A DNA stretch of 11,942 nucleotides from a bacterium (GCA_021790135.1 JAJYIJ010000019.1:1-11942); one strand, 5' to 3'; positions 4,403-11,613 are shown, counted from the first letter of the stretch. The notes: generated by a model not told the origin, from the sequence alone. A program made the numbers and translations.

Positions 4403-7183
4403 ATGGCCTCTCTACCAATTACCTCCTTGCCATTGTTGCCGTGCCCCACGTGTCGCTCCACCGGGTATGTCCATTGGCGCACGTGTCCTAATTGTCGAGG
4501 AATGGGCATCGGACTCATCCGGCGTGGACGCTGGCTTTATTTTGCGTATCCACTTGATCGTTATCATCTGTCACTTAAGCGGGCGCGTCGTATTTTTAAT
4601 CATTTACGTTTCACTTTAGTACTCATCGGCGGCCTTGGTTTGCTCTGGTTCGCGGTGAGGAGCCTCTTGGCTGACAAAAATTACAAGTCCATCGCCCTTC
4701 ATCCGTCTATTGTTCTGTCCCATCCCATTCTTGTGCCGACGAATGCTTGGGTATTGTTATGGATCGGCATTCTAGCTTTCTTGTATGTATGGTATCGATG
4801 GCTCCGAGAAAGAGAATTTAAGGGCTTGGTCGAGCGATACGAATACGCACCGCGTACGGAAGAAGCCATGCCGGAATCGGCGGAATTGTGGCCGCGAGTT
4901 AAAGCAATACCGCATCGTCTGCGTCATAATATCGCCGACTCATTTACGAATGAAGCGCTGGCGGCTCTTGGTGCCGGATATCATATCGCGGATCAGGGCG
5001 GCTATAACACTTTCCAGCCCGTTCATTTATTGTATGCTCTTTTGTCGGTGAATCGTATCAGCAATATCTTTATCCGTTTAGGTGTTCGGCCGCGAAGTGT
5101 CCAGGAACGTTTGCTGCCGCTTATCGCCAAGGGCGCTGCCACGACGGGGGGGCGGCATACTGTGCCGGTGCCAGCGCCGGAAATATATCAGATTATTTTT
5201 AATGCCTACGAAACAGCTTATAACGAACATCAGGATTTTGTCAGCGTCACGGAATTGATTGTGGCAACTACCGCGGCATCGCCAGATTTACAGGGGGTTT
5301 TATTTGATCTGGATATTGACCAAGTGAAATTAGCTAACGTGGTGGCATGGGCGCGGGTTCGAGAGCGACTTTTTCGTCAATATAAAAAATTGCGTAGTGC
5401 CGCCAGCCACCGTTCTAAATATGGTATGGATCGGGCGATGACGGCAATCGCGACTCCCTATTTGAATCATTTTAGTGATGATTTGACCCTCATGGCACAA
5501 TTTGGCCATACGGATACTTGTGTGGCGCGTGATAAAGAAGTAACGGAGGTTTTTCAGGCGCTCGAGGCCGGCCAACAACATGTTATTTTAGTCGGCGATG
5601 TCGGGGTCGGGAAGCGCAGCGTGACGGAAGGGATTGCTGGACGGATGGTGCAAGATGATGTGCCGGAAGGCTTGAAAGATAAGCGTCTCGTTCGTTTGAG
5701 TATCCCGGCTCTTTTGGCGGGGACAAGCCCAGCTGGAGCGATGGAACGTTTGCAGAATTGTATTAATGAAATTATTCGTGCCGGTAATATTATTTTGCTA
5801 GTGTATAATTTACATGAATTTCTTGGCGTTTCAGTGGGAGAAGGAGGGGCCAGTTCAGATGTGGCGAGCACGTTGGCGGAGAATTTGAGTGCCGGACGTT
5901 TCATAATGATCGCAACGACGACGACGGAGGCCTACGCTACAAGTTTTGCCCATTCGAAATTAAGTTCGCTATTTACTAAAGTGGATATTCCTGAAATGAC
6001 GCTTGACCAAACAGTGCAAGTGTTGGAATCCAAGGTTGCCTATGTTGAATATAAAAATCAGGTATTTTTTTCTTACGAAGCATTGGCGAAAGCGGCGGAG
6101 TTGGCGAAACATTTTGTGCGTGATGTGCTTTTGCCTGGTAGTGCCCTTGACCTCATGAATGAAGCGGCAACGTTGACGCATAAACACAAAGGCTTGCACG
6201 CGCTCGTGACTGCGGAAGAAGTAGCAGCCGTCGTCTCAAACAAAACAAATATTCCTTTAACGGCAGTCGGTAGCGATGAAAAAACAAAGCTGCTTCATTT
6301 GGAAGAAGCGATGCATAAACGTGTGGTTGGTCAAGACGAGGCCGTTGTGTTGGTGGCAAATGCACTGCGGCGGGCACGAGCGGCGGTTCGATCACAAACG
6401 CGGCCGATCGCCAACTTTTTATTTTTAGGACCAACTGGCGTTGGTAAAACTGAGCTAGCCAAAACACTGGCCGAAATTTATTTTGGTGGTGAGGAGCGCA
6501 TGATCCGGCTGGATATGAGTGAATATCAAGATGCCGGCAGTGATGTTCGGTTGATCGGAGCGCCCGGAGAAAAGGGGACTGGCGTTTTGACCGAAGCTAT
6601 CCGGCGTCAGCCATTCGCGTTGCTTCTCCTTGATGAATTGGAAAAGGCAAATAAAGATGTACTTAATTTGTTTTTACAAGTGATGGACGATGGGCGTCTG
6701 ACTGACAGCACGGGGCGAACAGTTGATTTTACGAATACTATTTTGATCGCCACTTCAAACGCTGGCACGAGCTTTGTTACCGAACAGCTCAAGGCTGGAC
6801 TTTCGCCCGACATGGTGAAGGATCGACTAATTCACGGCGAGCTTAAGCAGTATTTTCATCCAGAATTTTTGAATCGTTTTGATGGTATCGTCTTGTTCCA
6901 TCCGCTTGATAAAGAGAGTATTAAAAAAATTGCCGCCCTGATGCTGGCGCATGTAGCCAAAGATTTGGAGACAAAGGGCATCACGTTTGAAGTCCAGGAT
7001 GCGGCGCTTGATTTTTATGCTCGTATTGGTTTTGATCCGGAATTTGGGGCGCGGCCACTTCGACGAGCCATCCAGGAGCACGCCGAGAATCAATTGGCGG
7101 AATTGGTTTTAAGCGGCAAAGTTGGTCGGCACGACACAGTGGTGTTGGGGACTGAAGGAGCCTTGACCGTTCGCCATCCTTAA
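4403..7183 (+). CDS. Membrane-anchored ClpA/ClpC-like double AAA+ protein with degenerate D1
   Basis: This 926-residue Clp/Hsp100-family protein has a zinc ribbon at the N-terminus (C14, C17, C28, C31), two membrane helices (about 71-89 and 114-133) and a Clp N-domain (about 176-325; FTNEALAAL, PVHLLYALL). It continues with AAA+ D1 (about 355-618) and AAA+ D2 (about 640-926). No ClpB/ClpC-type coiled-coil M domain is inserted; the layout is ClpA-like. D2 has intact Walker A GPTGVGKT (676-683), Walker B LLLDE (D744, E745), sensor 1 TSNAG, arginine finger R825 and sensor 2 GARPLRR (882-888). D1 looks catalytically dead: Walker A GDVGVGKRS has Arg405 after the Lys, the Walker B acids are Y468 and N469, and the arginine-finger site reads KLSSLF. 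Both pore loops lack tyrosine (D1 SPAGAME at 442-448; D2 APGEKGTGV at 720-728, about four residues short). The ClpP-binding tripeptide is absent or weak (AGL, 798-800). Its stop codon overlaps the next start. Confidence 0.88.
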   Translation: MASLPITSLPLLPCPTCRSTGYVHWRTCPNCRGMGIGLIRRGRWLYFAYPLDRYHLSLKRARRIFNHLRFTLVLIGGLGLLWFAVRSLLADKNYKSIALHPSIVLSHPILVPTNAWVLLWIGILAFLYVWYRWLREREFKGLVERYEYAPRTEEAMPESAELWPRVKAIPHRLRHNIADSFTNEALAALGAGYHIADQGGYNTFQPVHLLYALLSVNRISNIFIRLGVRPRSVQERLLPLIAKGAATTGGRHTVPVPAPEIYQIIFNAYETAYNEHQDFVSVTELIVATTAASPDLQGVLFDLDIDQVKLANVVAWARVRERLFRQYKKLRSAASHRSKYGMDRAMTAIATPYLNHFSDDLTLMAQFGHTDTCVARDKEVTEVFQALEAGQQHVILVGDVGVGKRSVTEGIAGRMVQDDVPEGLKDKRLVRLSIPALLAGTSPAGAMERLQNCINEIIRAGNIILLVYNLHEFLGVSVGEGGASSDVASTLAENLSAGRFIMIATTTTEAYATSFAHSKLSSLFTKVDIPEMTLDQTVQVLESKVAYVEYKNQVFFSYEALAKAAELAKHFVRDVLLPGSALDLMNEAATLTHKHKGLHALVTAEEVAAVVSNKTNIPLTAVGSDEKTKLLHLEEAMHKRVVGQDEAVVLVANALRRARAAVRSQTRPIANFLFLGPTGVGKTELAKTLAEIYFGGEERMIRLDMSEYQDAGSDVRLIGAPGEKGTGVLTEAIRRQPFALLLLDELEKANKDVLNLFLQVMDDGRLTDSTGRTVDFTNTILIATSNAGTSFVTEQLKAGLSPDMVKDRLIHGELKQYFHPEFLNRFDGIVLFHPLDKESIKKIAALMLAHVAKDLETKGITFEVQDAALDFYARIGFDPEFGARPLRRAIQEHAENQLAELVLSGKVGRHDTVVLGTEGALTVRHP

Positions 7184-8214
7184 TGCAGGAATCTATGCTT
7201 TATTTCGCCGTAGCCTTGGTTGTATCTGCTCTCCTGACGGTTTTGATCCGCAGAGTGGCGGAGCGTTGGCACATCATGGATCAGCCGGATGCTCTGCGCA
7301 AGTTTCATTCGAAGCCGGTGGCCCTGCTTGGGGGCGTCGCTTTATTTTTGACTTTTTGGGGTGTTGTCGGTTATCTCTATTTGACGCAGCCGACCCTGGC
7401 CGGTTTAAATCGATTGGCGGAGCCTCTCATTGTCAGTTTTTTTGCGAGTTTGGCTATTATTTTGATTGGAATTATTGATGATATTCATCCCATTCCGGCT
7501 TGGCCGCGGTTATTTTTGACGATGGCGGTCGTGCTCATTGCCGCGACCCATGGATTACAACTTGGTAAATTGACCAATCCACTTGGTGGCATTGTTGCGC
7601 TTTCAGGCATTGTTGGTGGCCTGTTTGTTTTTTTCTGGCTTATGGGGGCGATGTATACAATTAAAATTACCGATGGCCTTGATGGTTTGTCTACCGGCGT
7701 GGCAGCGATTGGCGCCTTGATGATCGCGGCTTTGGCCTCTTCGCACGCTTTTTATCAACCTAACGTGTCGCTCTTGGCTTTTATTTTTGCCGGCACGGCG
7801 GCAGGATTCTTGATTTTTAATTTTGTGCCGGCGTCTGTCTTTCTCGGAGAGAGCGGGAGCCTTTTTTTAGGATTCATGCTTGGCATTTTGGCAATCATTT
7901 CCGGCGGCAAAGTGGCAACGGCTTTTTTGGTCTTGGCGATTCCGGCTTTCGATTTGGCACGTGTTATTTATTTGCGTTTGAAGCATCGCAGTTCGCCGTT
8001 CAAGGGTGACCGTCTCCACTTGCATTATGCATTACTTTCGCGCGGTTGGTCGGAACGCCAGGTTGTGCTCTTATTTTATGCCGTGGCAGCAGCGGGCGGT
8101 ATTGCAGCTTTGCTTCTTCAAAGTCGAGAAAAATTGATTGCGATGGTCGGTTTGGCCATCCTCATGATCGCAGTCGGCGCGGCACTTTCACCACGCGTCG
8201 TTACTGATAAATAG
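7183..8214 (+). CDS. WecA/TagO-like polyprenyl-phosphate sugar-1-phosphate transferase
   Basis: This polytopic enzyme of the MraY/WecA family is expected to move a sugar-1-phosphate from a UDP-sugar to a polyprenyl phosphate, starting a surface glycan. The 343 residues have about ten membrane helices. The N-terminal motif DQPDALRKFHSKPVALLGG (33-51) points to the WecA/TagO branch rather than true MraY. Also visible are IGIIDD (D99, D100), ITDGLDGL (D164, D167), FLGESGS (220-226), and SPFKGDRLHLHY (271-282). Three positions are unusual: the FLGD acid is Glu223, the usual Asn pair before DGLDGL is Tyr158 and Lys161, and the HxHH motif ends in Tyr282. The ATG overlaps the upstream stop by one base (TAATG), suggesting translational coupling. 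The sugar substrate is unknown, and whether the enzyme is active is uncertain. Confidence 0.87.
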   Translation: MQESMLYFAVALVVSALLTVLIRRVAERWHIMDQPDALRKFHSKPVALLGGVALFLTFWGVVGYLYLTQPTLAGLNRLAEPLIVSFFASLAIILIGIIDDIHPIPAWPRLFLTMAVVLIAATHGLQLGKLTNPLGGIVALSGIVGGLFVFFWLMGAMYTIKITDGLDGLSTGVAAIGALMIAALASSHAFYQPNVSLLAFIFAGTAAGFLIFNFVPASVFLGESGSLFLGFMLGILAIISGGKVATAFLVLAIPAFDLARVIYLRLKHRSSPFKGDRLHLHYALLSRGWSERQVVLLFYAVAAAGGIAALLLQSREKLIAMVGLAILMIAVGAALSPRVVTDK

Positions 8215-8218
8215 CACT

Positions 8219-8698
8219 ATGTTCTCTCACCGAGTATACGTCGAACCCAGGCCATGGCATTTTGTTTTACTCGCGGTGGTTGTTATTACGGCGATCGGTT
8301 TTAGTATCTACCAAAAACAGTGGCCGACCGCTTATGTCAATGTAAGCGGCGATACTTTTAAAGTTTTGGTTGCGAATACCTACGCCCGCCAGGTTGAAGG
8401 GTGGAGCAATAAGAAAAATATGGGCGGCTACGGCGGGATGCTTTTTACCTTTAGTGATTACGGGCAGCACGCCATGGTTATGCGCGACATGGATTTTCCG
8501 CTTGATATTATTTGGCTGGATGGAAATCGTATTATCGATATGGCTCCTAATCTGCCACCGGCACAACACAATATTCCGGAAAATGAGTTGACGCCTTATT
8601 TTGCCCGTTTGTCGTCGACCGCAGTGCTCGAATTACCGGCTGGTTTTATTGTTTCCCACCACCTAAAAATTGGCGATACCATCACGGTTGGCACTTGA
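8219..8698 (+). CDS. DUF192 family protein with N-terminal membrane anchor
   Basis: The 159 residues have a membrane helix at about 14-31, followed by an extracytoplasmic DUF192 domain. The domain matches the family pattern: FKVLVANTYARQVEGWSN (47-64), GGMLFTF (72-78), a region equivalent to fWMkNT..PLDiifid (AMVMRDMDFPLDIIWLD, 85-101), and VLELPAGF (136-143) followed by IGDTI. The usual Trp-Met-Lys-Asn-Thr core is replaced by MVMRDMD. The biochemical role of DUF192 is not known to me beyond its small conserved extracytoplasmic fold. It is the last gene of the four-gene membrane operon (4-bp gap from the WecA-like gene). No terminator follows: the rplU promoter begins five bases after the stop codon, so read-through into rplU is likely. 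Confidence 0.88.
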   Translation: MFSHRVYVEPRPWHFVLLAVVVITAIGFSIYQKQWPTAYVNVSGDTFKVLVANTYARQVEGWSNKKNMGGYGGMLFTFSDYGQHAMVMRDMDFPLDIIWLDGNRIIDMAPNLPPAQHNIPENELTPYFARLSSTAVLELPAGFIVSHHLKIGDTITVGT

Positions 8699-8702
8699 GC
8701 GC

Positions 8703-8731
8703 TTGACAGGCTTTGTTTTTTCCTTTATACT
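8703..8731 (+). promoter_or_regulatory. Strong promoter of rplU
   Basis: A perfect consensus TTGACA (8703-8708), a 17-bp spacer and TATACT (8726-8731) make this the best sigma-70 match in the window. The ATG of rplU follows after 25 bases (leader about 18 nt). The promoter lies inside a 5' in-frame extension of the rplU frame, so that extension is not translated from this transcript. Confidence 0.85.
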
Positions 8732-8756
8732 GATACCATTGTTAATTTTTTCGAAT

Positions 8757-9062
8757 ATGCTTAATGTCATTGCTACCGGCGGTAAACAATATATTGTCCG
8801 ATCGGGCCAGAAGCTAAAAATAGAAAAACTTGAAGTAAACGAAGGCGGAAAAGTAACCTTTGAAAACGTTTTGTTGACCGCTGACGATGATGGAAGTAAC
8901 GTGCAGATCGGCACTCCGTATCTTGCCGGAGCCAAAGTGTCAGCAACCGTTTTGAAACAGGGAAAACATCGCACCGTGCGAGTGGAGAAGTTCAAACGCA
9001 AAGTCCGCTATCATAAAGTCCACGGTCAGCGGCAACGTTTTACGGAAGTGCAGATTGCCTAA
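8757..9062 (+). CDS. rplU: 50S ribosomal protein L21
   Basis: L21 is a structural protein of the large ribosomal subunit that binds 23S rRNA. The 101 residues match the family throughout: ATGGKQYIVRSGQKLKIEKL near the N-terminus, a central beta-barrel region (IGTPYLAGAKVSATVL) and the conserved basic C-terminal part (KFKRKVRYHKVHGQRQRFT). The frame is open to an ATG at 8670, but the family N-terminus and the perfect promoter at 8703-8731 fix the start at 8757. The usual neighbour rpmA (L27) is not next to it; a terminator follows directly. Confidence 0.95.
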   Translation: MLNVIATGGKQYIVRSGQKLKIEKLEVNEGGKVTFENVLLTADDDGSNVQIGTPYLAGAKVSATVLKQGKHRTVRVEKFKRKVRYHKVHGQRQRFTEVQIA

Positions 9063-9067
9063 AGAAA

Positions 9068-9100
9068 AAAATATCCCCCGTCAGGGGGATTTTCATTTTT
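9068..9100. terminator. Bidirectional terminator between rplU and recR
   Basis: A 7-bp stem, ATCCCCC (9073-9079) / GGGGGAT (9084-9090), encloses a 4-nt loop (GTCA). A T-rich tract follows on the plus strand (TTTCATTTTT). On the minus strand the A-rich upstream flank gives the T tract. It can therefore end both rplU and the convergent dnaB-ybaB-recR operon; the recR stop codon lies only 2 bp from the stem. Confidence 0.88.
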
Positions 9101-9698
9101 CCGTTCGGTTTTTAATGGCGCTTGCCAGTGTGATTTCGTCAGCATAGCGCACATCGGCGCCGAGTGGCAAGCCGCGGGCAAGGCGGCTGATTTTTATTTT
9201 TGGATTTTGGTGTTCTATTTCCTGAGTGAGGTAGAGCATGGTGGTTTCCCCAGCCAAGTCCGGGTTGAGAGCCAAGATAATTTCTTGAATAGGTGGTGTG
9301 GAGGTTTTGATACGTTCTAATAACTCTTTGATTTTGAGCTCCTTCATTATTTCTTCGTTATTGCCGTCAATCGTGCCGCGGAGCACATGATAACGGCCCT
9401 GAAAGACGCCAGTTTTTTCGATAACCTTAACGTTCGGTGGATCGGCAACCACACAAACGAGGTTGTTCTGGCGCTTTGGGTCGCGGCAAATAGGACAGGG
9501 GCTTTGATCACTGAAGTTCCAACATACTTCGCAGCTTTTTACCTTTTCGACCAATTCTTTCAGAGCCAACATGAGCTCCGTTGTTTCTTTTTTTCCTGAT
9601 TTTAATAAATGAAAAATATACCGTTCCGCCGTTCGCTCGCCGACAGAGGGGAATTTTTTAAAAGCGCGGATCAGGTTTTGGATGGATTGGGGGTACAT
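9093..9698 (-). CDS. recR: Recombination mediator protein RecR
   Basis: RecR works with RecO (and RecF) to load RecA onto SSB-coated single-stranded DNA during gap repair. The 201 residues show the standard order: helix-hairpin-helix (FPSVGERTAERYIFHLL, about 16-32), a four-cysteine zinc finger (C56, C59, C68, C71), a Toprim domain starting at LVCVVADPPNV (80-90) with the acidic patch ILALNPDLAGETT (141-153), and the C-terminal ARGLPLGADVRYADEITLASA (174-194). The family more often has GG followed by Glu or Asp-Leu where this protein has GADV. It starts 7 bp after ybaB, the common ybaB-recR pairing, and ends at the shared terminator. Confidence 0.95.
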   Translation of the reverse strand: MYPQSIQNLIRAFKKFPSVGERTAERYIFHLLKSGKKETTELMLALKELVEKVKSCEVCWNFSDQSPCPICRDPKRQNNLVCVVADPPNVKVIEKTGVFQGRYHVLRGTIDGNNEEIMKELKIKELLERIKTSTPPIQEIILALNPDLAGETTMLYLTQEIEHQNPKIKISRLARGLPLGADVRYADEITLASAIKNRTEK

Positions 9699-9705
9699 GC
9701 GTTCG

Positions 9706-10011
9706 TTAACTCTGCGGCATTCCTGGAAAGCCGCCCATCTCCTGCATCTTGCCCGCGATCACGCGCTGCATTTTTTTCAGGGCGTCATTGTGGGCGTCTT
9801 TGATGGCGTTTTCGAGTTTGGTTTTTTTGTCAGGAGCAAGCAGTTCCGGATCAATGGCCACGGCCGTTATCGACAAGTTGCCATCCATGGTGAGGATCAC
9901 TTTATCACCTCCCGCGCGCGTCGTAACAGTTTCACCGCTCAAGGCGCCCTGCAGTTTTTTGCCCTGTTCGCGGAGATCTTTGAATTGCTTGAGTTTGGAA
10001 AGCATCGACAT
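9706..10011 (-). CDS. ybaB: YbaB/EbfC family nucleoid-associated protein
   Basis: This family forms dimers that bind DNA and is usually encoded just before recR. The 101 residues have the typical alternation: an N-terminal helix (LSKLKQFKDLREQGKKLQ), a central beta sheet (GDKVILTMDGNLSITAVAIDPELL) and a C-terminal helix (LENAIKDAHNDALKKMQ), ending in a Gly/Met-rich tail (MQEMGGFPGMP). Usual length is about 100-110, so it is complete. An alternative start at Met3 (10005) is possible. The family often has dnaX upstream, but here dnaB takes that place, 30 bp away. The upstream region is very AT-rich with no Shine-Dalgarno sequence. Confidence 0.92.
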   Translation of the reverse strand: MSMLSKLKQFKDLREQGKKLQGALSGETVTTRAGGDKVILTMDGNLSITAVAIDPELLAPDKKTKLENAIKDAHNDALKKMQRVIAGKMQEMGGFPGMPQS

Positions 10012-10041
10012 ATATGAAAAAATAAATATAATATTTTAAAA

Positions 10042-11508
10042 TTAAAATTGCGGCACTGAATTTTCGGTGATGTTCGGTTGGTTAAGCGGCGGCTTTTTGA
10101 CAAAAGCGGATTTTGGTTTCAGGGCGGTGCCCGCGGCCGGCAAAGCTGTTTCTAAATTACGGAAAGAGGCAAACGCTTCGTTAAAGGCAACTTTGACGAT
10201 GCCGGTTGGACCGTTGCGGTGTTTGGCGATATGGATTTCGGCGATAGTACGTTCATCCGGCGGTACGTCTTCAGGGCGGTAGTTGCGGTCAGCCGATTTT
10301 CGATAGATGAAAAGAACCACGTCGGCATCCTGCTCGATGGAACCGGATTCACGCAAGTGCGACAGCTTCGGAATGGCCGGCTTGCTTTGTTCGACGACAC
10401 GCGAGAGCTGTGACATGGCGAGCACGGGAACGTCTAATTCACGGGCGATGCCTTTGAGACCGCGGGTAATTTCGGCAACTTCTTGGGTGCGATTTTCGCC
10501 CGAGCTTTTGGTTGTTGATTCCATGAGCTGGAGATAATCGATCACGATCAGCCCCAGGCCGTGTTCGGATTGAAGACGACGCGCTTTGGTTCGGATTTGC
10601 ATGATATTGACATTGGGAGAGTCATCAATGAAAATTGGCGCTTCGGATAAAACGCCGATAGCGTGCCCAATGCGCGGAAAATCATCGTCTTCCGGCCTTT
10701 CCGAAAGGCGACCGGTGCGCATACGCCAAAGATCGACATTGGCCTCCGAGCAGAGCAGACGGTCGACCAGCTGTTCCTTGCTCATTTCCAGGCTGAACAT
10801 GCCAACGGGTATTTTTTGTTTGGTCGCAATATGACGAATCATATCGAGGGCCAGCGAGGTTTTACCGACCGATGGGCGGGCAGCCAGAATGACAAGATCG
10901 GATTTTTGCAGGCCGGCTAACAAATTATCGAGTGACCGGAAGCCAGTCGGGACGCCGCGCAACTGACCCTTGTTGCGGTGGAGTTCATCGATACGGTCGA
11001 AAGCATCGGCCAGGACACCGCGAATGGGAGTGAATGACTGTTTTAAATAAACTTGCGAGACCCCGAACAGACGTTGCTCGGCTTCGTCGAGGATTCGTTC
11101 AATGTCATCGGTTTCTTCTTCATAGGAAATTTGACTGATTTCATGGGCCGCTTTCAAGAGTCGTCGGCGGGTGGCCTTGCGGTGGACGATGCCGGCATAA
11201 TGGGCGACGTTGGAAGCGGTGGGTACGGTATTCGTCAAAGATACAAGGTAACTTCGGCCGCCAATCATCTCAAGTTGATTTTTTTCTTGTAAGCGATTGG
11301 TGAGTGTCAAAAGGTCAATCGGCTCACTTTTAGCGTATAATTCCTGGATCGCTTCGTAGATTTTGGCATTGGCGTCTTTGTAAAAATCAGTCGGCTCCAC
11401 CAGGTCAGCCACTTTCAGCATCGCTTCTTTATCAATTAAAAGCGAACCGAGGAGCGACATCTCGGCTTCCAGGCTTTGAGGAGGAATTTTTTCGATTTCG
11501 TCAGGCAT
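10042..11508 (-). CDS. dnaB: Replicative DNA helicase DnaB
   Basis: DnaB is the hexameric 5'-3' helicase that unwinds DNA at the replication fork and recruits primase. The 488 residues hold the N-terminal domain (IPPQSLEAEMSLLGSLL, 8-24; GGRSYLVSLTNTVPTASN, 83-100), the linker and the RecA-like ATPase. Motifs are Walker A AARPSVGKT (209-217), FSLEMSKEQLVDR (238-250), Walker B IVIDYLQL (321-328, D324), SQLSR (366-370), LRESGSIEQDADVV (385-398) and the KHRNGPTG arginine-finger segment (429-436). The C-terminal 35 residues are Pro/Lys-rich and probably disordered. No intein interrupts the gene, although DnaB is a frequent intein host. The start at 11508 agrees with a promoter 15 bases upstream. 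It leads the dnaB-ybaB-recR operon. Confidence 0.96.
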   Translation of the reverse strand: MPDEIEKIPPQSLEAEMSLLGSLLIDKEAMLKVADLVEPTDFYKDANAKIYEAIQELYAKSEPIDLLTLTNRLQEKNQLEMIGGRSYLVSLTNTVPTASNVAHYAGIVHRKATRRRLLKAAHEISQISYEEETDDIERILDEAEQRLFGVSQVYLKQSFTPIRGVLADAFDRIDELHRNKGQLRGVPTGFRSLDNLLAGLQKSDLVILAARPSVGKTSLALDMIRHIATKQKIPVGMFSLEMSKEQLVDRLLCSEANVDLWRMRTGRLSERPEDDDFPRIGHAIGVLSEAPIFIDDSPNVNIMQIRTKARRLQSEHGLGLIVIDYLQLMESTTKSSGENRTQEVAEITRGLKGIARELDVPVLAMSQLSRVVEQSKPAIPKLSHLRESGSIEQDADVVLFIYRKSADRNYRPEDVPPDERTIAEIHIAKHRNGPTGIVKVAFNEAFASFRNLETALPAAGTALKPKSAFVKKPPLNQPNITENSVPQF

Positions 11509-11523
11509 AGTTTCTTGCCTGTC

Positions 11524-11552
11524 ATAGTAGCGTAATCTTCATTTTCCGGCAA
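11524..11552 (-). promoter_or_regulatory. Promoter of dnaB-ybaB-recR
   Basis: On the minus strand TTGCCG (11552-11547), a 17-bp spacer and TACTAT (11529-11524) form a sigma-70-type promoter. Fifteen bases separate the -10 from the dnaB ATG, so the leader is about 8 nt. It is divergent from the promoter at 11594. Confidence 0.6.
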
Positions 11553-11593
11553 GAGGAGTGTGGGGGAAGAAAGGTGGCTAAATTGTGCGCGTG

Positions 11594-11602
11594 TGCTATA
11601 CT
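11594..11602 (+). promoter_or_regulatory. Extended -10 promoter of the right-edge membrane protein
   Basis: TGCTATACT carries the TGn extension and TATACT (11597-11602); no -35 match is seen at the proper distance. The ATG follows after 11 bases, leaving a leader of about 5 nt or none. Confidence 0.5.
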
Positions 11603-11613
11603 TTACCTTGTCT

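Noticed and set aside
5609..5974. Frameshift or pseudogene in the D1 module as the cause of the lost motifs
   Set aside because: The reading frame is uninterrupted, and the sequences between the altered residues (TEGIAGRMVQDDVPEGL, IATTTTEAY) still align with Clp D1, so the changes are substitutions within a maintained gene.
4403..7183. ClpB disaggregase as the identity of the 926-aa protein
   Set aside because: No long coiled-coil M domain sits between D1 and D2 or within D1; DLMNEA runs almost directly into the AEEVAAVVS segment, as in ClpA.
7183..8214. Calling the transferase MraY
   Set aside because: The D-x-P-D..RK.H..P...GG N-terminal motif and the SPF..DR.H.H segment belong to the WecA/TagO branch; MraY has different sequences at these points.
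8670..8756. N-terminal 29-residue extension of rplU from an ATG at 8670
   Set aside because: The consensus promoter at 8703-8731 lies within it, it overlaps the end of the DUF192 gene, and L21 proteins start at the equivalent of 8757.
9609..10039. Plus-strand reading frames across ybaB and recR
   Set aside because: They are antisense shadows of two well-supported minus-strand genes and have no family features.
10042..11508. Intein or other insertion in dnaB
   Set aside because: Walker A, Walker B and the arginine-finger segment occur at normal spacing with no Hint-type motifs.
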